From positions 210,551 through 274,550 of the forward strand of contig NZ_BLID01000007.1 in NCBI RefSeq assembly GCF_009811315.1: DNA of 64,000 nt, read 5' to 3'. The position numbers and the translations under genes were made by a program. Source of the DNA: Vibrio atypicus. Its GTDB lineage: Bacteria > Pseudomonadota > Gammaproteobacteria > Enterobacterales > Vibrionaceae. Numbering within the stretch: the stretch's first letter is position 1; each line of letters opens with the position of its first letter. Under the pieces are notes generated by a model. It made no database searches, was not told where the DNA came from, and was given only the letters and a program-made list of their open reading frames with translations. Below are positions 1 through 9,308 of this stretch, in pieces.

Positions 1-391
1 TTAAACCAATCGCACTTAAGGTGGTGCTACCCCAGCTGTCGTAAGTCATATCTAGTTTTTTGAATTTACTATTTTCATCACCTGGTAAGGTCCATGCTCG
101 AGTTGACATACCTTTAGTCAGTGTACCCATGGTTTTAAGCTCTTTGGAGCTGCCATCAGACATAGTCACGACAATCTTTTTGAGGTTCACTGTACCTTGA
201 ACCACTTTGATTTTAATTTTGCTGAAGTTGCGTTGGCTAATGTAGGCCATAGGTTCAACAGTATCTGTTTCTGACTTATAGTTAACCACTTTGTCGCTAA
301 TTTTGACCCAGTCATCACTCTCTTTCGCGTAACCTTGAAAAGTGGTAAATAGAACCAGTGATGAGATTAAAATAGTGATGAAATGTTTCAT
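1..391 (-). CDS. Small secreted protein, possibly DUF2541 family (3' end cut by window edge)
   Basis: This reading frame starts with ATG at 391 and runs open to the window edge, giving 130 residues without a stop. Residues 1-22 look like a Sec signal peptide: a Lys near the N-terminus, a hydrophobic stretch (ITILISSLVLF) and a likely cleavage site after GYA. The mature part is rich in Lys, Thr and Ser and looks like a small beta-rich periplasmic domain. Its length and pattern resemble DUF2541 proteins such as E. coli YaaI, but the match is weak and from memory. It diverges from holD, and the 55-base gap must hold both promoters. No function can be given. The C-terminus is missing. Confidence 0.75.
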   Translation of the reverse strand, partial: MKHFITILISSLVLFTTFQGYAKESDDWVKISDKVVNYKSETDTVEPMAYISQRNFSKIKIKVVQGTVNLKKIVVTMSDGSSKELKTMGTLTKGMSTRAWTLPGDENSKFKKLDMTYDSWGSTTLSAIGL

Positions 392-446
392 AGGGCCTCT
401 GATTTTTGTGTTAGGATCGCCTCGTTCAAACCAGTGACGACTCCTT

Positions 447-845
447 ATGCCACAACACGAGATACAGTATTTACAAGAGATGGGCATTCAGTGCTATGAA
501 CTGACTCACCCAGAAAGATTGCAAGGCTACCAATCGCCAACGTTAGTTTTGCAAGCGTCTTGTCAACTTTTGCTCATCTCCCCCCAATGTCCGAAAAAAG
601 AGACAGCTTTGTTGTTTGAGCGAGTGTTGAAAAGTTTAAAACTGGAACTAAACCAATCGCTTCATATCTATCCCGAGCAACTCGATCAACTGTCTGAACC
701 GTTTACCGGTTGGGTATGGTTTGCAGGATGTGATGTGCCAATCGACTACGAAGGAAAGGTTCTTACCACGCCGTTGATTCATCTTATCGATGGAAACAAT
801 GAATTACGCCGCGCTTTGTGGCAACAAATCTGCTCTTATCAATAA
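447..845 (+). CDS. holD: DNA polymerase III psi subunit
   Basis: The 132-residue product matches HolD (psi) in length and in its C-terminal pattern, where a Pro-Leu-Ile-His segment is followed by Asn and an Arg-Arg-Ala-Leu-Trp-Gln-Gln-Ile helix. In the family, psi pairs with chi (HolC) and joins the clamp loader to single-strand-binding protein during replication. The start is ATG at 447. The stop lies three bases before the rimI start, so the two genes are almost certainly one transcript, the same holD-rimI arrangement as in E. coli. Psi diverges quickly between species, so the assignment rests on length, C-terminal motif and gene order. Confidence 0.9.
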   Translation: MPQHEIQYLQEMGIQCYELTHPERLQGYQSPTLVLQASCQLLLISPQCPKKETALLFERVLKSLKLELNQSLHIYPEQLDQLSEPFTGWVWFAGCDVPIDYEGKVLTTPLIHLIDGNNELRRALWQQICSYQ

Positions 846-848
846 GTT

Positions 849-1295
849 ATGACTCTACAAATTATCCCGTTAGCGGTAGAACATCTCGATGATGTTTACC
901 GCATTGAAGTCTCTGCTCATTCGCATCCTTGGTCTGAAAATATGATCAGAGATGTAAATAGTCGTGGTGCATGTCATCATGTTTTACTGGATGGTGATCG
1001 GTTGGTTGGGTATTTCTACGCGCAAAATATAGTGGGCGAAGTGACTTTGCTGAATGTTGCCGTTGAGCCTGAGTTGCAAGGAAAGGGGTATGGTAAAGCA
1101 CTTATTGAAGCTTTACTTTCATGTTGTGAGAAAGCTAAAGCCGACAGCATTTGGCTCGAAGTGCGAGAAAGCAACCTTCGAGCCTTTGGTCTGTATGAAG
1201 AGTATGGTTTTAACGAAGTTGACCGCCGCTTGAATTACTACCCAACCCAAAGCGGTAAAGAAGATGCCATTATTATGAGCTACATCTTTTTCTAA
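849..1295 (+). CDS. rimI: Ribosomal protein S18 alanine N-acetyltransferase
   Basis: This 148-residue GNAT acetyltransferase transfers an acetyl group from acetyl-CoA to the N-terminal alanine of ribosomal protein S18. Visible family marks are the central beta strand VTLLNVAVEP, the acetyl-CoA pyrophosphate loop QGKGYGKAL (about residues 78-86), and the C-terminal LEVRESNLRAFGLYEEYGF segment typical of RimI. It follows holD by three bases and is convergent with the GGDEF/EAL gene, whose stop lies 15 bases further on. Nothing is unusual about it. Confidence 0.95.
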   Translation: MTLQIIPLAVEHLDDVYRIEVSAHSHPWSENMIRDVNSRGACHHVLLDGDRLVGYFYAQNIVGEVTLLNVAVEPELQGKGYGKALIEALLSCCEKAKADSIWLEVRESNLRAFGLYEEYGFNEVDRRLNYYPTQSGKEDAIIMSYIFF

Positions 1296-1310
1296 TTCGT
1301 AGTAGCACCG

Positions 1311-3362
1311 CTATTTTTGTATGGCTTGGATTGGTTGAACGTCTTCTAATTGGTAATGATTCCTCGCGAAACGTTCGGTTAATTCACTCGCTTGGAGTGG
1401 CTTATCGAATAGGTATCCTTGGAATTGTTCGCAGCCCAACCCTTTTAATGTATTTAGCTCGTTGCAATCTTCAACACCCTCTGCAATGACCTCAAGGTTT
1501 AGTCTTTGTGCGGTCATGATTATCGTATCAACGATGGCTTGGTCACTTTCATCTAAGTGCAATTGCGTTACGAATGAACGGTCTATTTTTAAAACGTCTA
1601 CAGACAGATGTTTTAAATACTTCAATGATGAATAACCTGTACCAAAGTCATCAATAGAAGTTTTAAGATTGTATTCTTTTAGCTTCACCATTTTTTGGAT
1701 CGCGCTTTCTACATTCTCCAAAAGCAAGTTTTCTGTTATCTCTAACTCAATATGATCGCCGACAATTCCAGCTTGAGTCAGTGCCTCACTAATGTGTTCA
1801 ACGAAAGAGTCCTGAGAAAACTGTAAGGGACTGATATTGATCGCTAAGCGACGAAACGTTTCTGGAAGTACGCCTTGCTCTTTCCAAGTTGCGTATTGAT
1901 AGCAGGCTTTTTCAATGATCCAATTACCAATCTGAAGTATTTGCCCGGTTTCTTCGGCTATCGGCATAAAGACACCAGGAGGAAGCACTCCTCTATCTGG
2001 GTGGTTCCAGCGAATTAAAGCTTCAACGCCGATGATTTGGTGTTCACTGTTTACTTGAGGTTGGTAATAGAGCTCAAGTTGATCTTTGTTGATGGCTTCA
2101 TGTAAACCTTTCTCGATCTCTAAGAAAGATTCCACTTGAGCTTGCATTTCAGGTTCGTAGAACATGTATTTGTTTCTACCACACACCTTAGCTCGATAGA
2201 GGGCGGTATCGGCTTGACGTAGTACATCAATGTTAGTGCTGCCAACGGAAGGAAAAACAGCAATACCGACACTGACGGTACAATACAACTGGTGATCGTC
2301 AATTGAATATGGGTTAGAAATCAGCGCAAGTAGTTGTTGTGCGAGATCGTGGGCTTTCTCCGATTGGGTATTGGGTAGCAAGATGGCAAACTCATCGCCA
2401 CCGATTCGAGCCGCCGTATATTCTTCTTTGAGCCACGCTTCTATACGCATGGAAATCGCTTTAATCAAATGATCGCCAATCGTATGTCCGAGCGAGTCAT
2501 TGATGGTTTTAAATCTATCTAGATCGAGGTAAAACAAAGCTCCTGTCTGACTTTTGATATTCGCTGTATCAATGGATTTTCCGAGTAATTGTAGTAGAAG
2601 ACTCCGGTTCGCTAAACCTGTTAGCGAATCGTAGTAGGCGAGTTGATTGAGTTTAGCTTCTGCCGCTTCTCTATCTTTCCAAAGGTTATGGAAAGTTTTT
2701 GCTAAGTGGCCTAATTCATCATCACGATATAGGGTCGGAGGCGGTAAATCGCTTTTATTGTTTTGCAGAGATCGAACCCAATCGATAAGTGTGACTAAAG
2801 GCTTAGACAGTTTTTGATAGAAAAAGAACAGTAAGATTGAGGTTAGGAGTATGTTCCTAAATAGATCGAATAAGAGAATCTTACTGGTTTTGGCAATGAA
2901 GTCTCGAGCAATGTTGGCTCCGTTAACGGAAAACGCTAACGTTCCAACGACAACATGTGAATTGGGTTGGTGAAGCTCTGTTGTATAAATTGGCGTTCTT
3001 GGTGTTAGGTAACTTGAGAGTGCTTCTGTAAAGTTGCCTTGTAGGGAGATGCGGTTTTCCTTAAGGGTTAAAATATCACCGAAGTCGTCAATGATTTCGA
3101 CTTTATAAATCGCACTGTCCATCATCAAACTTGAAGCGACTTGCTCAGCCAAAAGTTGATTGAGGTGATAAGCCGCTTGACTGGCATTTGAGTAGTTTTG
3201 TAATAGCTTAAATTGATAATGTTCTTCAATACGCTTCTGCTCCTGATGAAGATCCACCAAGATGTGATAAAAGCTAAAACATACCCCTAAGAGTACCGAG
3301 ACTAAAAAGACGGTTTTAGCTTGTCTGAAGGCTAATGAATTTATCTTTTGGCTTTTAGGCAT
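1311..3362 (-). CDS. Membrane GGDEF/EAL cyclic-di-GMP protein with periplasmic sensor region
   Basis: The 683-residue product has an N-terminal membrane segment (about 16-33), a periplasmic region of about 130 residues, a second membrane segment (about 168-182), a HAMP-like linker, a GGDEF domain (about 235-400) and an EAL domain (about 415-665). The GGDEF signature is intact (RIGGDEFAIL, near residue 320), as is the EAL motif (GVEALIRW, near 446). The later EAL-domain signatures EITENLLL, DDFGTGYSSL and AEGVED are also present. It could therefore make or break down cyclic-di-GMP; many proteins with both domains act mainly as phosphodiesterases. The ligand of the periplasmic part is unknown. 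It is a single-gene unit with 182 bases to the next 5' neighbour frame. Confidence 0.93.
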   Translation of the reverse strand: MPKSQKINSLAFRQAKTVFLVSVLLGVCFSFYHILVDLHQEQKRIEEHYQFKLLQNYSNASQAAYHLNQLLAEQVASSLMMDSAIYKVEIIDDFGDILTLKENRISLQGNFTEALSSYLTPRTPIYTTELHQPNSHVVVGTLAFSVNGANIARDFIAKTSKILLFDLFRNILLTSILLFFFYQKLSKPLVTLIDWVRSLQNNKSDLPPPTLYRDDELGHLAKTFHNLWKDREAAEAKLNQLAYYDSLTGLANRSLLLQLLGKSIDTANIKSQTGALFYLDLDRFKTINDSLGHTIGDHLIKAISMRIEAWLKEEYTAARIGGDEFAILLPNTQSEKAHDLAQQLLALISNPYSIDDHQLYCTVSVGIAVFPSVGSTNIDVLRQADTALYRAKVCGRNKYMFYEPEMQAQVESFLEIEKGLHEAINKDQLELYYQPQVNSEHQIIGVEALIRWNHPDRGVLPPGVFMPIAEETGQILQIGNWIIEKACYQYATWKEQGVLPETFRRLAINISPLQFSQDSFVEHISEALTQAGIVGDHIELEITENLLLENVESAIQKMVKLKEYNLKTSIDDFGTGYSSLKYLKHLSVDVLKIDRSFVTQLHLDESDQAIVDTIIMTAQRLNLEVIAEGVEDCNELNTLKGLGCEQFQGYLFDKPLQASELTERFARNHYQLEDVQPIQAIQK

Positions 3363-3580
3363 AGTTATATCAAGTTCCCTCTACTCCTTTAGTTATAGCC
3401 TATATTTATTGATATTTTAATTCGTATAGAAATTGACGAGCAAATCCAGCCATTTTAATGGTTCAAGTTGCCCCATAAGAGAATATAAGAGAGAATACCG
3501 CGCAAAATTGAATCGAATACTCAGAAGCGTCAGTCTAACTGATTTTGTCTTCTGATAATCAGGCAGAAGAAGAACTTTTG

Positions 3581-5170
3581 ATGTCAAATACAACTTTTCT
3601 TGGCGAAGTATCTAAACGCAGAACGTTCGCTATTATCTCGCACCCGGATGCGGGTAAAACCACTATTACTGAAAAAGTACTGCTTTTCGGACGCGCTATT
3701 CAAACTGCGGGTACGGTGAAAGGCCGTGGCTCTGCTCAGCATGCTAAGTCAGACTGGATGGAGATGGAAAAAGAACGTGGTATCTCGGTTACTACTTCTG
3801 TTATGCAGTTTCCTTATAATGACTGCTTGGTTAACCTTCTTGATACTCCAGGACACGAAGACTTCTCGGAAGATACTTACCGCACATTAACAGCGGTAGA
3901 CTCATGTCTAATGGTGATTGATGCGGCAAAAGGTGTCGAAGACCGTACACGTAAGCTGATGGAAGTAACTCGTCTGCGTGATACGCCAATTGTCACTTTC
4001 ATGAACAAATTGGACCGTGATGTACGTGATCCAATGGAAGTTCTTGATGAAGTAGAAAGCGAATTGGGCATGTCATGTGCACCGATTTCGTGGCCAATCG
4101 GATGTGGTAAAGAGTTTAAAGGTGTTTACCACATACACCGTGATGAAACGATTCTATACGAATCAGGTCACGGCCATGAAATTCAAGAAGTTCGCATCAT
4201 TAAAGGTCTTGATAACCCAGATCTAGATGAAGCCGTCGGCGCTGACCTAGCGGAAAGTGTACGTGAAGAGCTAGAACTTGTTATGGGCGCATGTCCAGAA
4301 TTCGACTTAGAGCTATTTCTTGCAGGCGAACTAACACCAGTTTACTTTGGTACTGCACTGGGTAACTTCGGTGTAGACCATATGTTGGATGGTTTGACCA
4401 AGTGGGCTCCAGCGCCACAAACGCGTCAAGCGAATGAGCGTCCAGTTGAAGCGACAGAAGAGAAATTCTCTGGCTTCGTATTTAAGATCCAAGCAAACAT
4501 GGATCCTAAACACCGTGACCGTATTGCTTTCATGCGTATCGTATCAGGTACATACTCTCAAGGTATGAAAATGAACCACGTACGTACAGGTAAAATGGTT
4601 AGCATCTCTGATGCAGTGACCTTTATGGCGGGTGACCGTTCTCGCGCAGAGAAAGCGTATGCAGGCGATATTATTGGTCTACACAACCACGGTACGATTC
4701 AAATTGGTGATACCTTCTCTCAAGGTGAAGAACTGAAGTTCTCTGGTATTCCAAACTTTGCACCAGAATTGTTCCGCCGTATTCGACTTAAAGATCCACT
4801 GAAGCAGAAGCAGCTACTCAAAGGCCTTGTTCAGCTTTCAGAAGAAGGTGCTGTGCAGGTATTCCGTCCTCTGCAGAATAACGACCTTATTGTAGGCGCA
4901 GTTGGTGTGCTTCAGTTTGATGTGGTTGTTGCGCGTCTAAAAGCAGAATACAACGTAGAAGCGATTTACGAAGGCGTTAACGTTGCTACAGCTCGTTGGG
5001 TTGAATGTTCAGACGGTAAGAAGTTGGATGAGTTCCAGCGTAAGAACCAAACGAACCTTGCACTCGATGGTGGTGATAACCTCACTTACATCGCGCCAAC
5101 AATGGTTAACCTAAACCTAGCGAAAGAGCGTTTCCCAGAGGTAGAGTTCCGCGCGACTCGCGAACATTAA
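3581..5170 (+). CDS. prfC: Peptide chain release factor 3
   Basis: RF3 is a translational GTPase that removes RF1 or RF2 from the ribosome after peptide release. The G-domain motifs are visible: the P-loop SHPDAGKTT, the switch region RGISVTTSVM, DTPGHEDF and NKLDRD. From the ATG at 3581 the protein is 529 residues, exactly the E. coli length, and begins MSNTTFLGEVSKRRTF. The frame also stays open upstream to a TTG at 3545, but that would add 12 residues absent from the family. The purine-rich GCAGAAGAAGAAC just upstream can serve as ribosome-binding site. It is monocistronic and is followed by an ERIC element and a terminator. Confidence 0.97.
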   Translation: MSNTTFLGEVSKRRTFAIISHPDAGKTTITEKVLLFGRAIQTAGTVKGRGSAQHAKSDWMEMEKERGISVTTSVMQFPYNDCLVNLLDTPGHEDFSEDTYRTLTAVDSCLMVIDAAKGVEDRTRKLMEVTRLRDTPIVTFMNKLDRDVRDPMEVLDEVESELGMSCAPISWPIGCGKEFKGVYHIHRDETILYESGHGHEIQEVRIIKGLDNPDLDEAVGADLAESVREELELVMGACPEFDLELFLAGELTPVYFGTALGNFGVDHMLDGLTKWAPAPQTRQANERPVEATEEKFSGFVFKIQANMDPKHRDRIAFMRIVSGTYSQGMKMNHVRTGKMVSISDAVTFMAGDRSRAEKAYAGDIIGLHNHGTIQIGDTFSQGEELKFSGIPNFAPELFRRIRLKDPLKQKQLLKGLVQLSEEGAVQVFRPLQNNDLIVGAVGVLQFDVVVARLKAEYNVEAIYEGVNVATARWVECSDGKKLDEFQRKNQTNLALDGGDNLTYIAPTMVNLNLAKERFPEVEFRATREH

Positions 5171-5295
5171 TACTCTTCATATTTGAAGCTCTGACAGCGT
5201 TAACTTCACTCATCCGGCCCAGTCATATAGCGTACTATGCTCCTGGAGCCGGATTAGTTTGTTGTCTTGCTCTAACCCCAGCGATTTAGAAGAAT
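5171..5295. repeat. ERIC element (enterobacterial repetitive intergenic consensus), diverged copy
   Basis: This imperfect palindrome of about 125 bases begins right after the prfC stop. Its core reads CACTCATCC, CCAGTCA, TATGCTCCTGG and GGATTA in order, which aligns with the central ERIC inverted repeat (CGCTCACCCCAGTCAC and TATGTAAGCTCCTGGGGATTC). The ends (TCTTCATATTTGAAG on the left, ATTTAGAAGA on the right) fit the ERIC termini. A second copy lies at 31794-31917. ERICs are non-coding, non-autonomous, transcribed repeats that fold into RNA hairpins. The rest of the 312-base gap up to 5482 holds two terminators. Confidence 0.8.
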
Positions 5296-5316
5296 TTCTG
5301 ACAATCTAAGCTATAA

Positions 5317-5349
5317 AAACACCGTCTTTATTTAGGCGGTATTTTTTTA
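5317..5349 (+). terminator. Rho-independent terminator of prfC
   Basis: ACCGTC and GGCGGT form a six-pair stem with one G-U pair around an eight-base loop, followed by a run of T. It lies beyond the ERIC element, so the prfC transcript would include the ERIC. Confidence 0.75.
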
Positions 5350-5424
5350 TCTGGCTAAAGTAGAGTTTGTTACTCCTTAGAGCGAAGAATGAGTGAGTAA
5401 GGATTCTCGTAAAGCGATTCGAGA

Positions 5425-5462
5425 ACGAAAAAGGGTTGATGCTTTCACATCAACCCTTTTTA
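5425..5462 (-). terminator. Terminator of srmB (bidirectional)
   Basis: An 11-pair perfect stem (AAGGGTTGATG with CATCAACCCTT, six-base loop) is flanked by A-rich and T-rich tracts on both sides. It can therefore end srmB on the minus strand and back up prfC termination on the plus strand. Confidence 0.85.
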
Positions 5463-5482
5463 TTATTTATCGAAAATCGATT

Positions 5483-6718
5483 CTATTTTTTCTTTGCAAC
5501 TTTCTTCTTACTTTTCGCTGCGACTTTCTTTTTATCTTCTTTCTTTTTGTTCTTTTTCTTAAACACAGGCTTTCTGTGTTTAGGGCGAAGCTCTTTGATA
5601 AAGCGTTCTTTAATCTCTTCACCAATGTAACGTTCTACACGTTTGATCATTGGTTGATCGTGCGCTTCAACAATAGAAACCGCATTACCTTTTTTACCTG
5701 CGCGAGCGGTGCGGCCGATACGGTGTAAGTAGACATCTGCGCCGCGTGGCATGTCGTAGTTGATAACATGACTTACATCTGGCAAATCAATACCACGAGC
5801 CGCAACGTCTGTCGCAAGCAGTACATTAACCGTTCCGTCACGGAAGCGAGAGATGGCGTTGTTACGACGATCTTGAGGCATTTCCCCCTGAATCCAAGCA
5901 CAAGGTATTTGCGCTCGCTCCAGCTCAGCACGTAATTCGCCAAGACGCTCACGGGTCTTTAGGAAAACGATCGAGCGTTCTGCTTGCTCGGTAATGATTT
6001 TCTTCAGCAGTTCAAGTTTGTGCTCCATGTTATCAGCACGGTGATACCATTGAGCGATCTTCTTGCGTTCGCGACGTGAAGGCTCAGCTTCGATTTGAGC
6101 CGGGTCTTTCAGTAGATCAGCGGTGAAGCCTTCAACGCCTTTGCCTTCTAGCGTTGCAGAGAACAGCATGGTCTGTTTACGCCAGCGACACTCAGAAGAG
6201 AGGCGGTCTACCGTTGGACCAAAGCCCATATCCAGCATGCGGTCAGCTTCATCAAGGATCAGAGATTCAATCGCACGACAATCAAAACGCTCTGACTCGA
6301 TGTATTCCATCAAACGACCTGGCGTTGCCACAACGATGTCTTGAGTTTTTGCAAGAATATCAGCATGTTCTTGATATTGAACACCACCGGTAATCGTGAA
6401 AATGTTCAATTTCGTGTGTTTTGCCAAAGCGCGTGCTTGGTCAGCAACTTGCATCGCTAGTTCACGAGTCGGAGTTAGAATCAAAACGCGTGCTGGTCCA
6501 GGTTTACGACGCGGAAAATCTTGTAAAAACTGCAAAGCTGGCAATACAAATGCTGCAGTTTTACCTGTACCAGTTGGTGCAGAGGCTAGAACATCGCGAC
6601 CAGCCAATGCTTGTGGAATGGCTTCAGCCTGAATTTGCGTTGGGCGGTCGTAACCCATTTCTTCGATTGCGAGGAGTAGGTTAGGGTCTAACTCTAATTC
6701 AGCAAAATTTCTGATCAC
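5483..6718 (-). CDS. srmB: DEAD-box RNA helicase SrmB
   Basis: This 411-residue ATP-dependent RNA helicase acts in early assembly of the 50S ribosomal subunit. Motifs in order are the Q motif (GYDRPTQIQ, residues 22-30), Walker A (APTGTGKT, 47-54), PTRELA (about 83-88), DEAD (156-159), SAT (about 187-189) and HRIGRTARAG (about 332). The stretch LLFSATLEG and the closing ELRPK segment followed by a Lys-rich tail (about 380-411) point to SrmB rather than RhlE or DeaD. The start is GTG at 6718, with GGAG placed nine bases upstream. It neighbours trmN, as in E. coli, except that here both genes run on the same strand. Confidence 0.93.
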   Translation of the reverse strand: MIRNFAELELDPNLLLAIEEMGYDRPTQIQAEAIPQALAGRDVLASAPTGTGKTAAFVLPALQFLQDFPRRKPGPARVLILTPTRELAMQVADQARALAKHTKLNIFTITGGVQYQEHADILAKTQDIVVATPGRLMEYIESERFDCRAIESLILDEADRMLDMGFGPTVDRLSSECRWRKQTMLFSATLEGKGVEGFTADLLKDPAQIEAEPSRRERKKIAQWYHRADNMEHKLELLKKIITEQAERSIVFLKTRERLGELRAELERAQIPCAWIQGEMPQDRRNNAISRFRDGTVNVLLATDVAARGIDLPDVSHVINYDMPRGADVYLHRIGRTARAGKKGNAVSIVEAHDQPMIKRVERYIGEEIKERFIKELRPKHRKPVFKKKNKKKEDKKKVAAKSKKKVAKKK

Positions 6719-6808
6719 TATGATGTCTCCACAAGCGAGTTGATGTGAGCGTTAAATTTAAGGGGTCGTATTATAGTGCTAACGGTGACAAGGATCACAC
6801 CTTATTTT

Positions 6809-7516
6809 TTACATCTTGAGATAAAAGTCCTGCGTTAGCTTAACAAAGTCAGAACTGTATTGCCCTTGTTCATGAATATTAAGGCTTTCTTCAATGCAAT
6901 CTTGAGGCAGTTTGCCTAGCTGGATGAGCAATCGGCTTACGACTTTTTTATCTGTGGGTTTGACGCTGCATTTGCGTTGTAGAAACCAACCATCAGCAAT
7001 AGCGAGTTGAATGAATTGCTCTCCTTCAGCAATTGGCAAAACAAAGCAGGCGTGGCCTTTTGCTGTTAGTAACTGCCAGCAACGTCTTAGAAGATCTTCG
7101 TGGTTTAAGGTCTGGGTATGTCTAGCAGTAGCACGAGTGCTGTTTGCGGCGTGCTGACCAGAGTTGAAGTAGGGCGGATTGCAAATAATTGCATCATAAA
7201 GGTCGTTGAATGAATATCTCAATACATCGCCTTTATGTAATGTTAAGCGATCTGACCACTTCGAATGGTTAAAATTTTTAGTAGCGGCATTTAGGGCATG
7301 TTGATCAATATCGATCGCTTCAATAGCCAGCAGCTCAGAGCGTTGAGCGCACATCAGAGATAATAATCCTGTGCCTGTGCCAATATCGAGAAGACGTTTT
7401 ACCTGAGCTAACTCCATCCAAGCTCCAAGTAGAACCCCATCAGTGCTGACTGGCATTCCTGAGAAGCCGCCTTCGATCTTAAATTGTTTGAATTCAAAAC
7501 TTTTTGTCTTTTTCAT
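6809..7516 (-). CDS. trmN: tRNA1(Val) (adenine-37-N6)-methyltransferase
   Basis: This 235-residue SAM-dependent methyltransferase is the counterpart of E. coli YfiC/TrmN6, which methylates A37 of tRNA1-Val. The SAM-binding loop LLDIGTGTG is at residues 42-50, and the adenine-N6 catalytic motif NPPYF is at 113-117. The N-terminal segment FKQFKIEGGFSGMPVSTDG is typical of the family, where the substrate amine contacts lie. The start is ATG at 7516. A 90-base gap separates it from srmB, so each may have its own promoter. Confidence 0.93.
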   Translation of the reverse strand: MKKTKSFEFKQFKIEGGFSGMPVSTDGVLLGAWMELAQVKRLLDIGTGTGLLSLMCAQRSELLAIEAIDIDQHALNAATKNFNHSKWSDRLTLHKGDVLRYSFNDLYDAIICNPPYFNSGQHAANSTRATARHTQTLNHEDLLRRCWQLLTAKGHACFVLPIAEGEQFIQLAIADGWFLQRKCSVKPTDKKVVSRLLIQLGKLPQDCIEESLNIHEQGQYSSDFVKLTQDFYLKM

Positions 7517-7832
7517 AAAATTTTATGTTCGTTGGTTATTCATGTTTTTTTAAGATAATTGACCCATTGTTAATGATTTGTTTGGTATTTTGTTCTAATT
7601 GTTTTCATTCTGTTTTGTGATTCGACTAGTTTTTTGGTCTGGCTTTTTGTTTATGTATAGTGATATGAACTGCAATTTGACTGTGATTATAAATTTATAT
7701 GGTGTTTTTACCCTAAGAGTTGCGAGTAGGTGAGTATTTCGTCATTATGCGCGCCTAAATTTATAGAGTGAGTGGCATTTCAGACTGCTCACCAAACACA
7801 ACATCAATGAAATAATTAGTAAAGGGTCGACA
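7517..7832. other. Intergenic region between divergent trmN and brnQ (316 bases)
   Basis: This gap is very AT-rich, with many T runs. It must hold promoters for trmN (leftward) and brnQ (rightward). A TTGACT at 7677-7682 is followed by an AT-rich stretch, but no -10 box has good spacing, so I do not call a promoter. A short inverted pair, GTGAG...CTCAC, lies near 7770-7794 in the brnQ leader. No ORF, repeat or RNA gene is evident. Confidence 0.5.
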
Positions 7833-9146
7833 GTGAATCAGACTTTAAAATTAACAGACATTATCGCGGTAGGTTTTATGCTATTCGCGTTCTTTTTGGG
7901 TGCTGGAAACATTATCTTTCCACCTCTAGCGGGTCAACTTGCTGGCGAAAACCTTATGCCGGCGATGACAGGCTTTCTTATCACAGCGGTAGGTCTTCCT
8001 CTTATTACTATTGTTGCTATCGCTGTTGCTGGTGGTTCTTGGGAACATTTAACCAAAGATCTTCCTAAGCGTGCAGCAATGATCATGGCAGTACTGATTT
8101 TTATTATTATCGGCCCAGCTTTTGCAGCGCCACGTACTGGCCTTGTTGCTTACGAAATGGCGGTTAAACCATTTTTTGTTGATGCAGCCCAGTCTCACTT
8201 GACGATCTTCTCCATTCTGTTCTTTGCTGTCGCAATGTTCTTTGCGTGGTCGCAAGGTAAGCTGATTGATGTGATCGGTAAAGTACTGACGCCTGTTCTA
8301 TTCCTAGGTTTGATTATTCTTGCTGTAGCAGTATTTGTCGATCCACAAGGTGAAATGATTGCAGCACATGGTGAGTACTTAACACATCCATTGCAAAAAG
8401 GTTTCCTTGAAGGCTACAACACAATGGATACGTTTGGTTCATTAATGTTTGGTGTACTGATTGTTGATGCACTTCGTCAAAAGGGGATTACCGAGCAAAA
8501 AGCGACGGCTAAATACCTGATCAGCGCGGCATGTATTGCTGCTGCGGGTCTAACTTTTGTTTACGTTTCTCTGTTCTATCTTGGTGCGACAAGCGCTGCG
8601 GTTGCTTCAGGTGCTGACAATGGTGGCGTCGTTCTGAGCCTTTACGTTCAGTCGCTATTTGGTCCTTATGGTCAAATCGTTCTGTCTGTAATTGTGTTGC
8701 TAGCTTGTTTGACAACGGCTATCGGTCTTGTTTCTGCTTGTTCTGACTACTTCAGCTCGTTGACTCCACTGTCGTACAAGACATGGGTTATCATTAATGG
8801 TGTAGCTTGTGCTGTGGTAGCAAATGTTGGTTTATCTCAGTTGATCGCGCTTTCTGTTCCAGTATTGTTCGCACTTTACCCTGTGGCAATTGCATTGGTT
8901 GCATTGACTTTCTTACGTAAGAAATTACCAAATCCGAAAACTGCTTATCGCGTTGTTATTTTGGTCTCGCTAATGTTTGCATTGATTGATGCGGCAAAAG
9001 TTGCGGGCATCGATGTATCAGCGTTCAATATGTTACCGCTATTTGATATCGGTATGGGTTGGCTATTACCGACGACAGCAGCAATTATTGCTATGTTTTT
9101 TATCGGCAAAGCAGAAGAGCCAGCTCTGGCCGAAGAAACCGCATAA
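7833..9146 (+). CDS. brnQ: Branched-chain amino acid transport protein BrnQ
   Basis: This 437-residue inner-membrane permease with about 12 transmembrane segments belongs to the LIVCS family, which takes up Leu, Ile and Val with Na+ or H+. The N-terminal stretch IAVGFMLFAFFLGAGNIIFP is the family signature, and AAPRTGLVAYEM and the TFGSLMFG region also match. The start is GTG at 7833, preceded by the purine-rich AAAGGG. It is a single-gene unit ended by a strong terminator. Confidence 0.95.
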   Translation: MNQTLKLTDIIAVGFMLFAFFLGAGNIIFPPLAGQLAGENLMPAMTGFLITAVGLPLITIVAIAVAGGSWEHLTKDLPKRAAMIMAVLIFIIIGPAFAAPRTGLVAYEMAVKPFFVDAAQSHLTIFSILFFAVAMFFAWSQGKLIDVIGKVLTPVLFLGLIILAVAVFVDPQGEMIAAHGEYLTHPLQKGFLEGYNTMDTFGSLMFGVLIVDALRQKGITEQKATAKYLISAACIAAAGLTFVYVSLFYLGATSAAVASGADNGGVVLSLYVQSLFGPYGQIVLSVIVLLACLTTAIGLVSACSDYFSSLTPLSYKTWVIINGVACAVVANVGLSQLIALSVPVLFALYPVAIALVALTFLRKKLPNPKTAYRVVILVSLMFALIDAAKVAGIDVSAFNMLPLFDIGMGWLLPTTAAIIAMFFIGKAEEPALAEETA

Positions 9147-9170
9147 TCAATCATAGATATTGAAACACTA

Positions 9171-9208
9171 ATCCCCTGTAGCGTAAGGCGTTACAGGGGA
9201 TTTTTTTA
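9171..9208 (+). terminator. Rho-independent terminator of brnQ
   Basis: ATCCCCTGTA pairs with TACAGGGGAT to give ten pairs around a GCG/CGT-containing loop, followed by a run of seven T. Confidence 0.92.
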
Positions 9209-9308
9209 TTTTTGGCATTTTTATTCCCTCTCAAAAAATTCCTGTATCTTCGTCACACTTTTGAGTACAATTCTTCGGTTAAATTCTACTCATAAATGTT
9301 GAGCAAAC

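Noticed and set aside
3545..3580. Upstream TTG start of prfC adding 12 residues
   Set aside because: The ATG at 3581 gives the exact family length and N-terminus and has a better ribosome-binding region.
5393..5728. 111-residue frame on the plus strand over the srmB terminator and 3' end
   Set aside because: It is an antisense shadow of the Lys-rich SrmB tail, with a Phe-rich low-complexity product.
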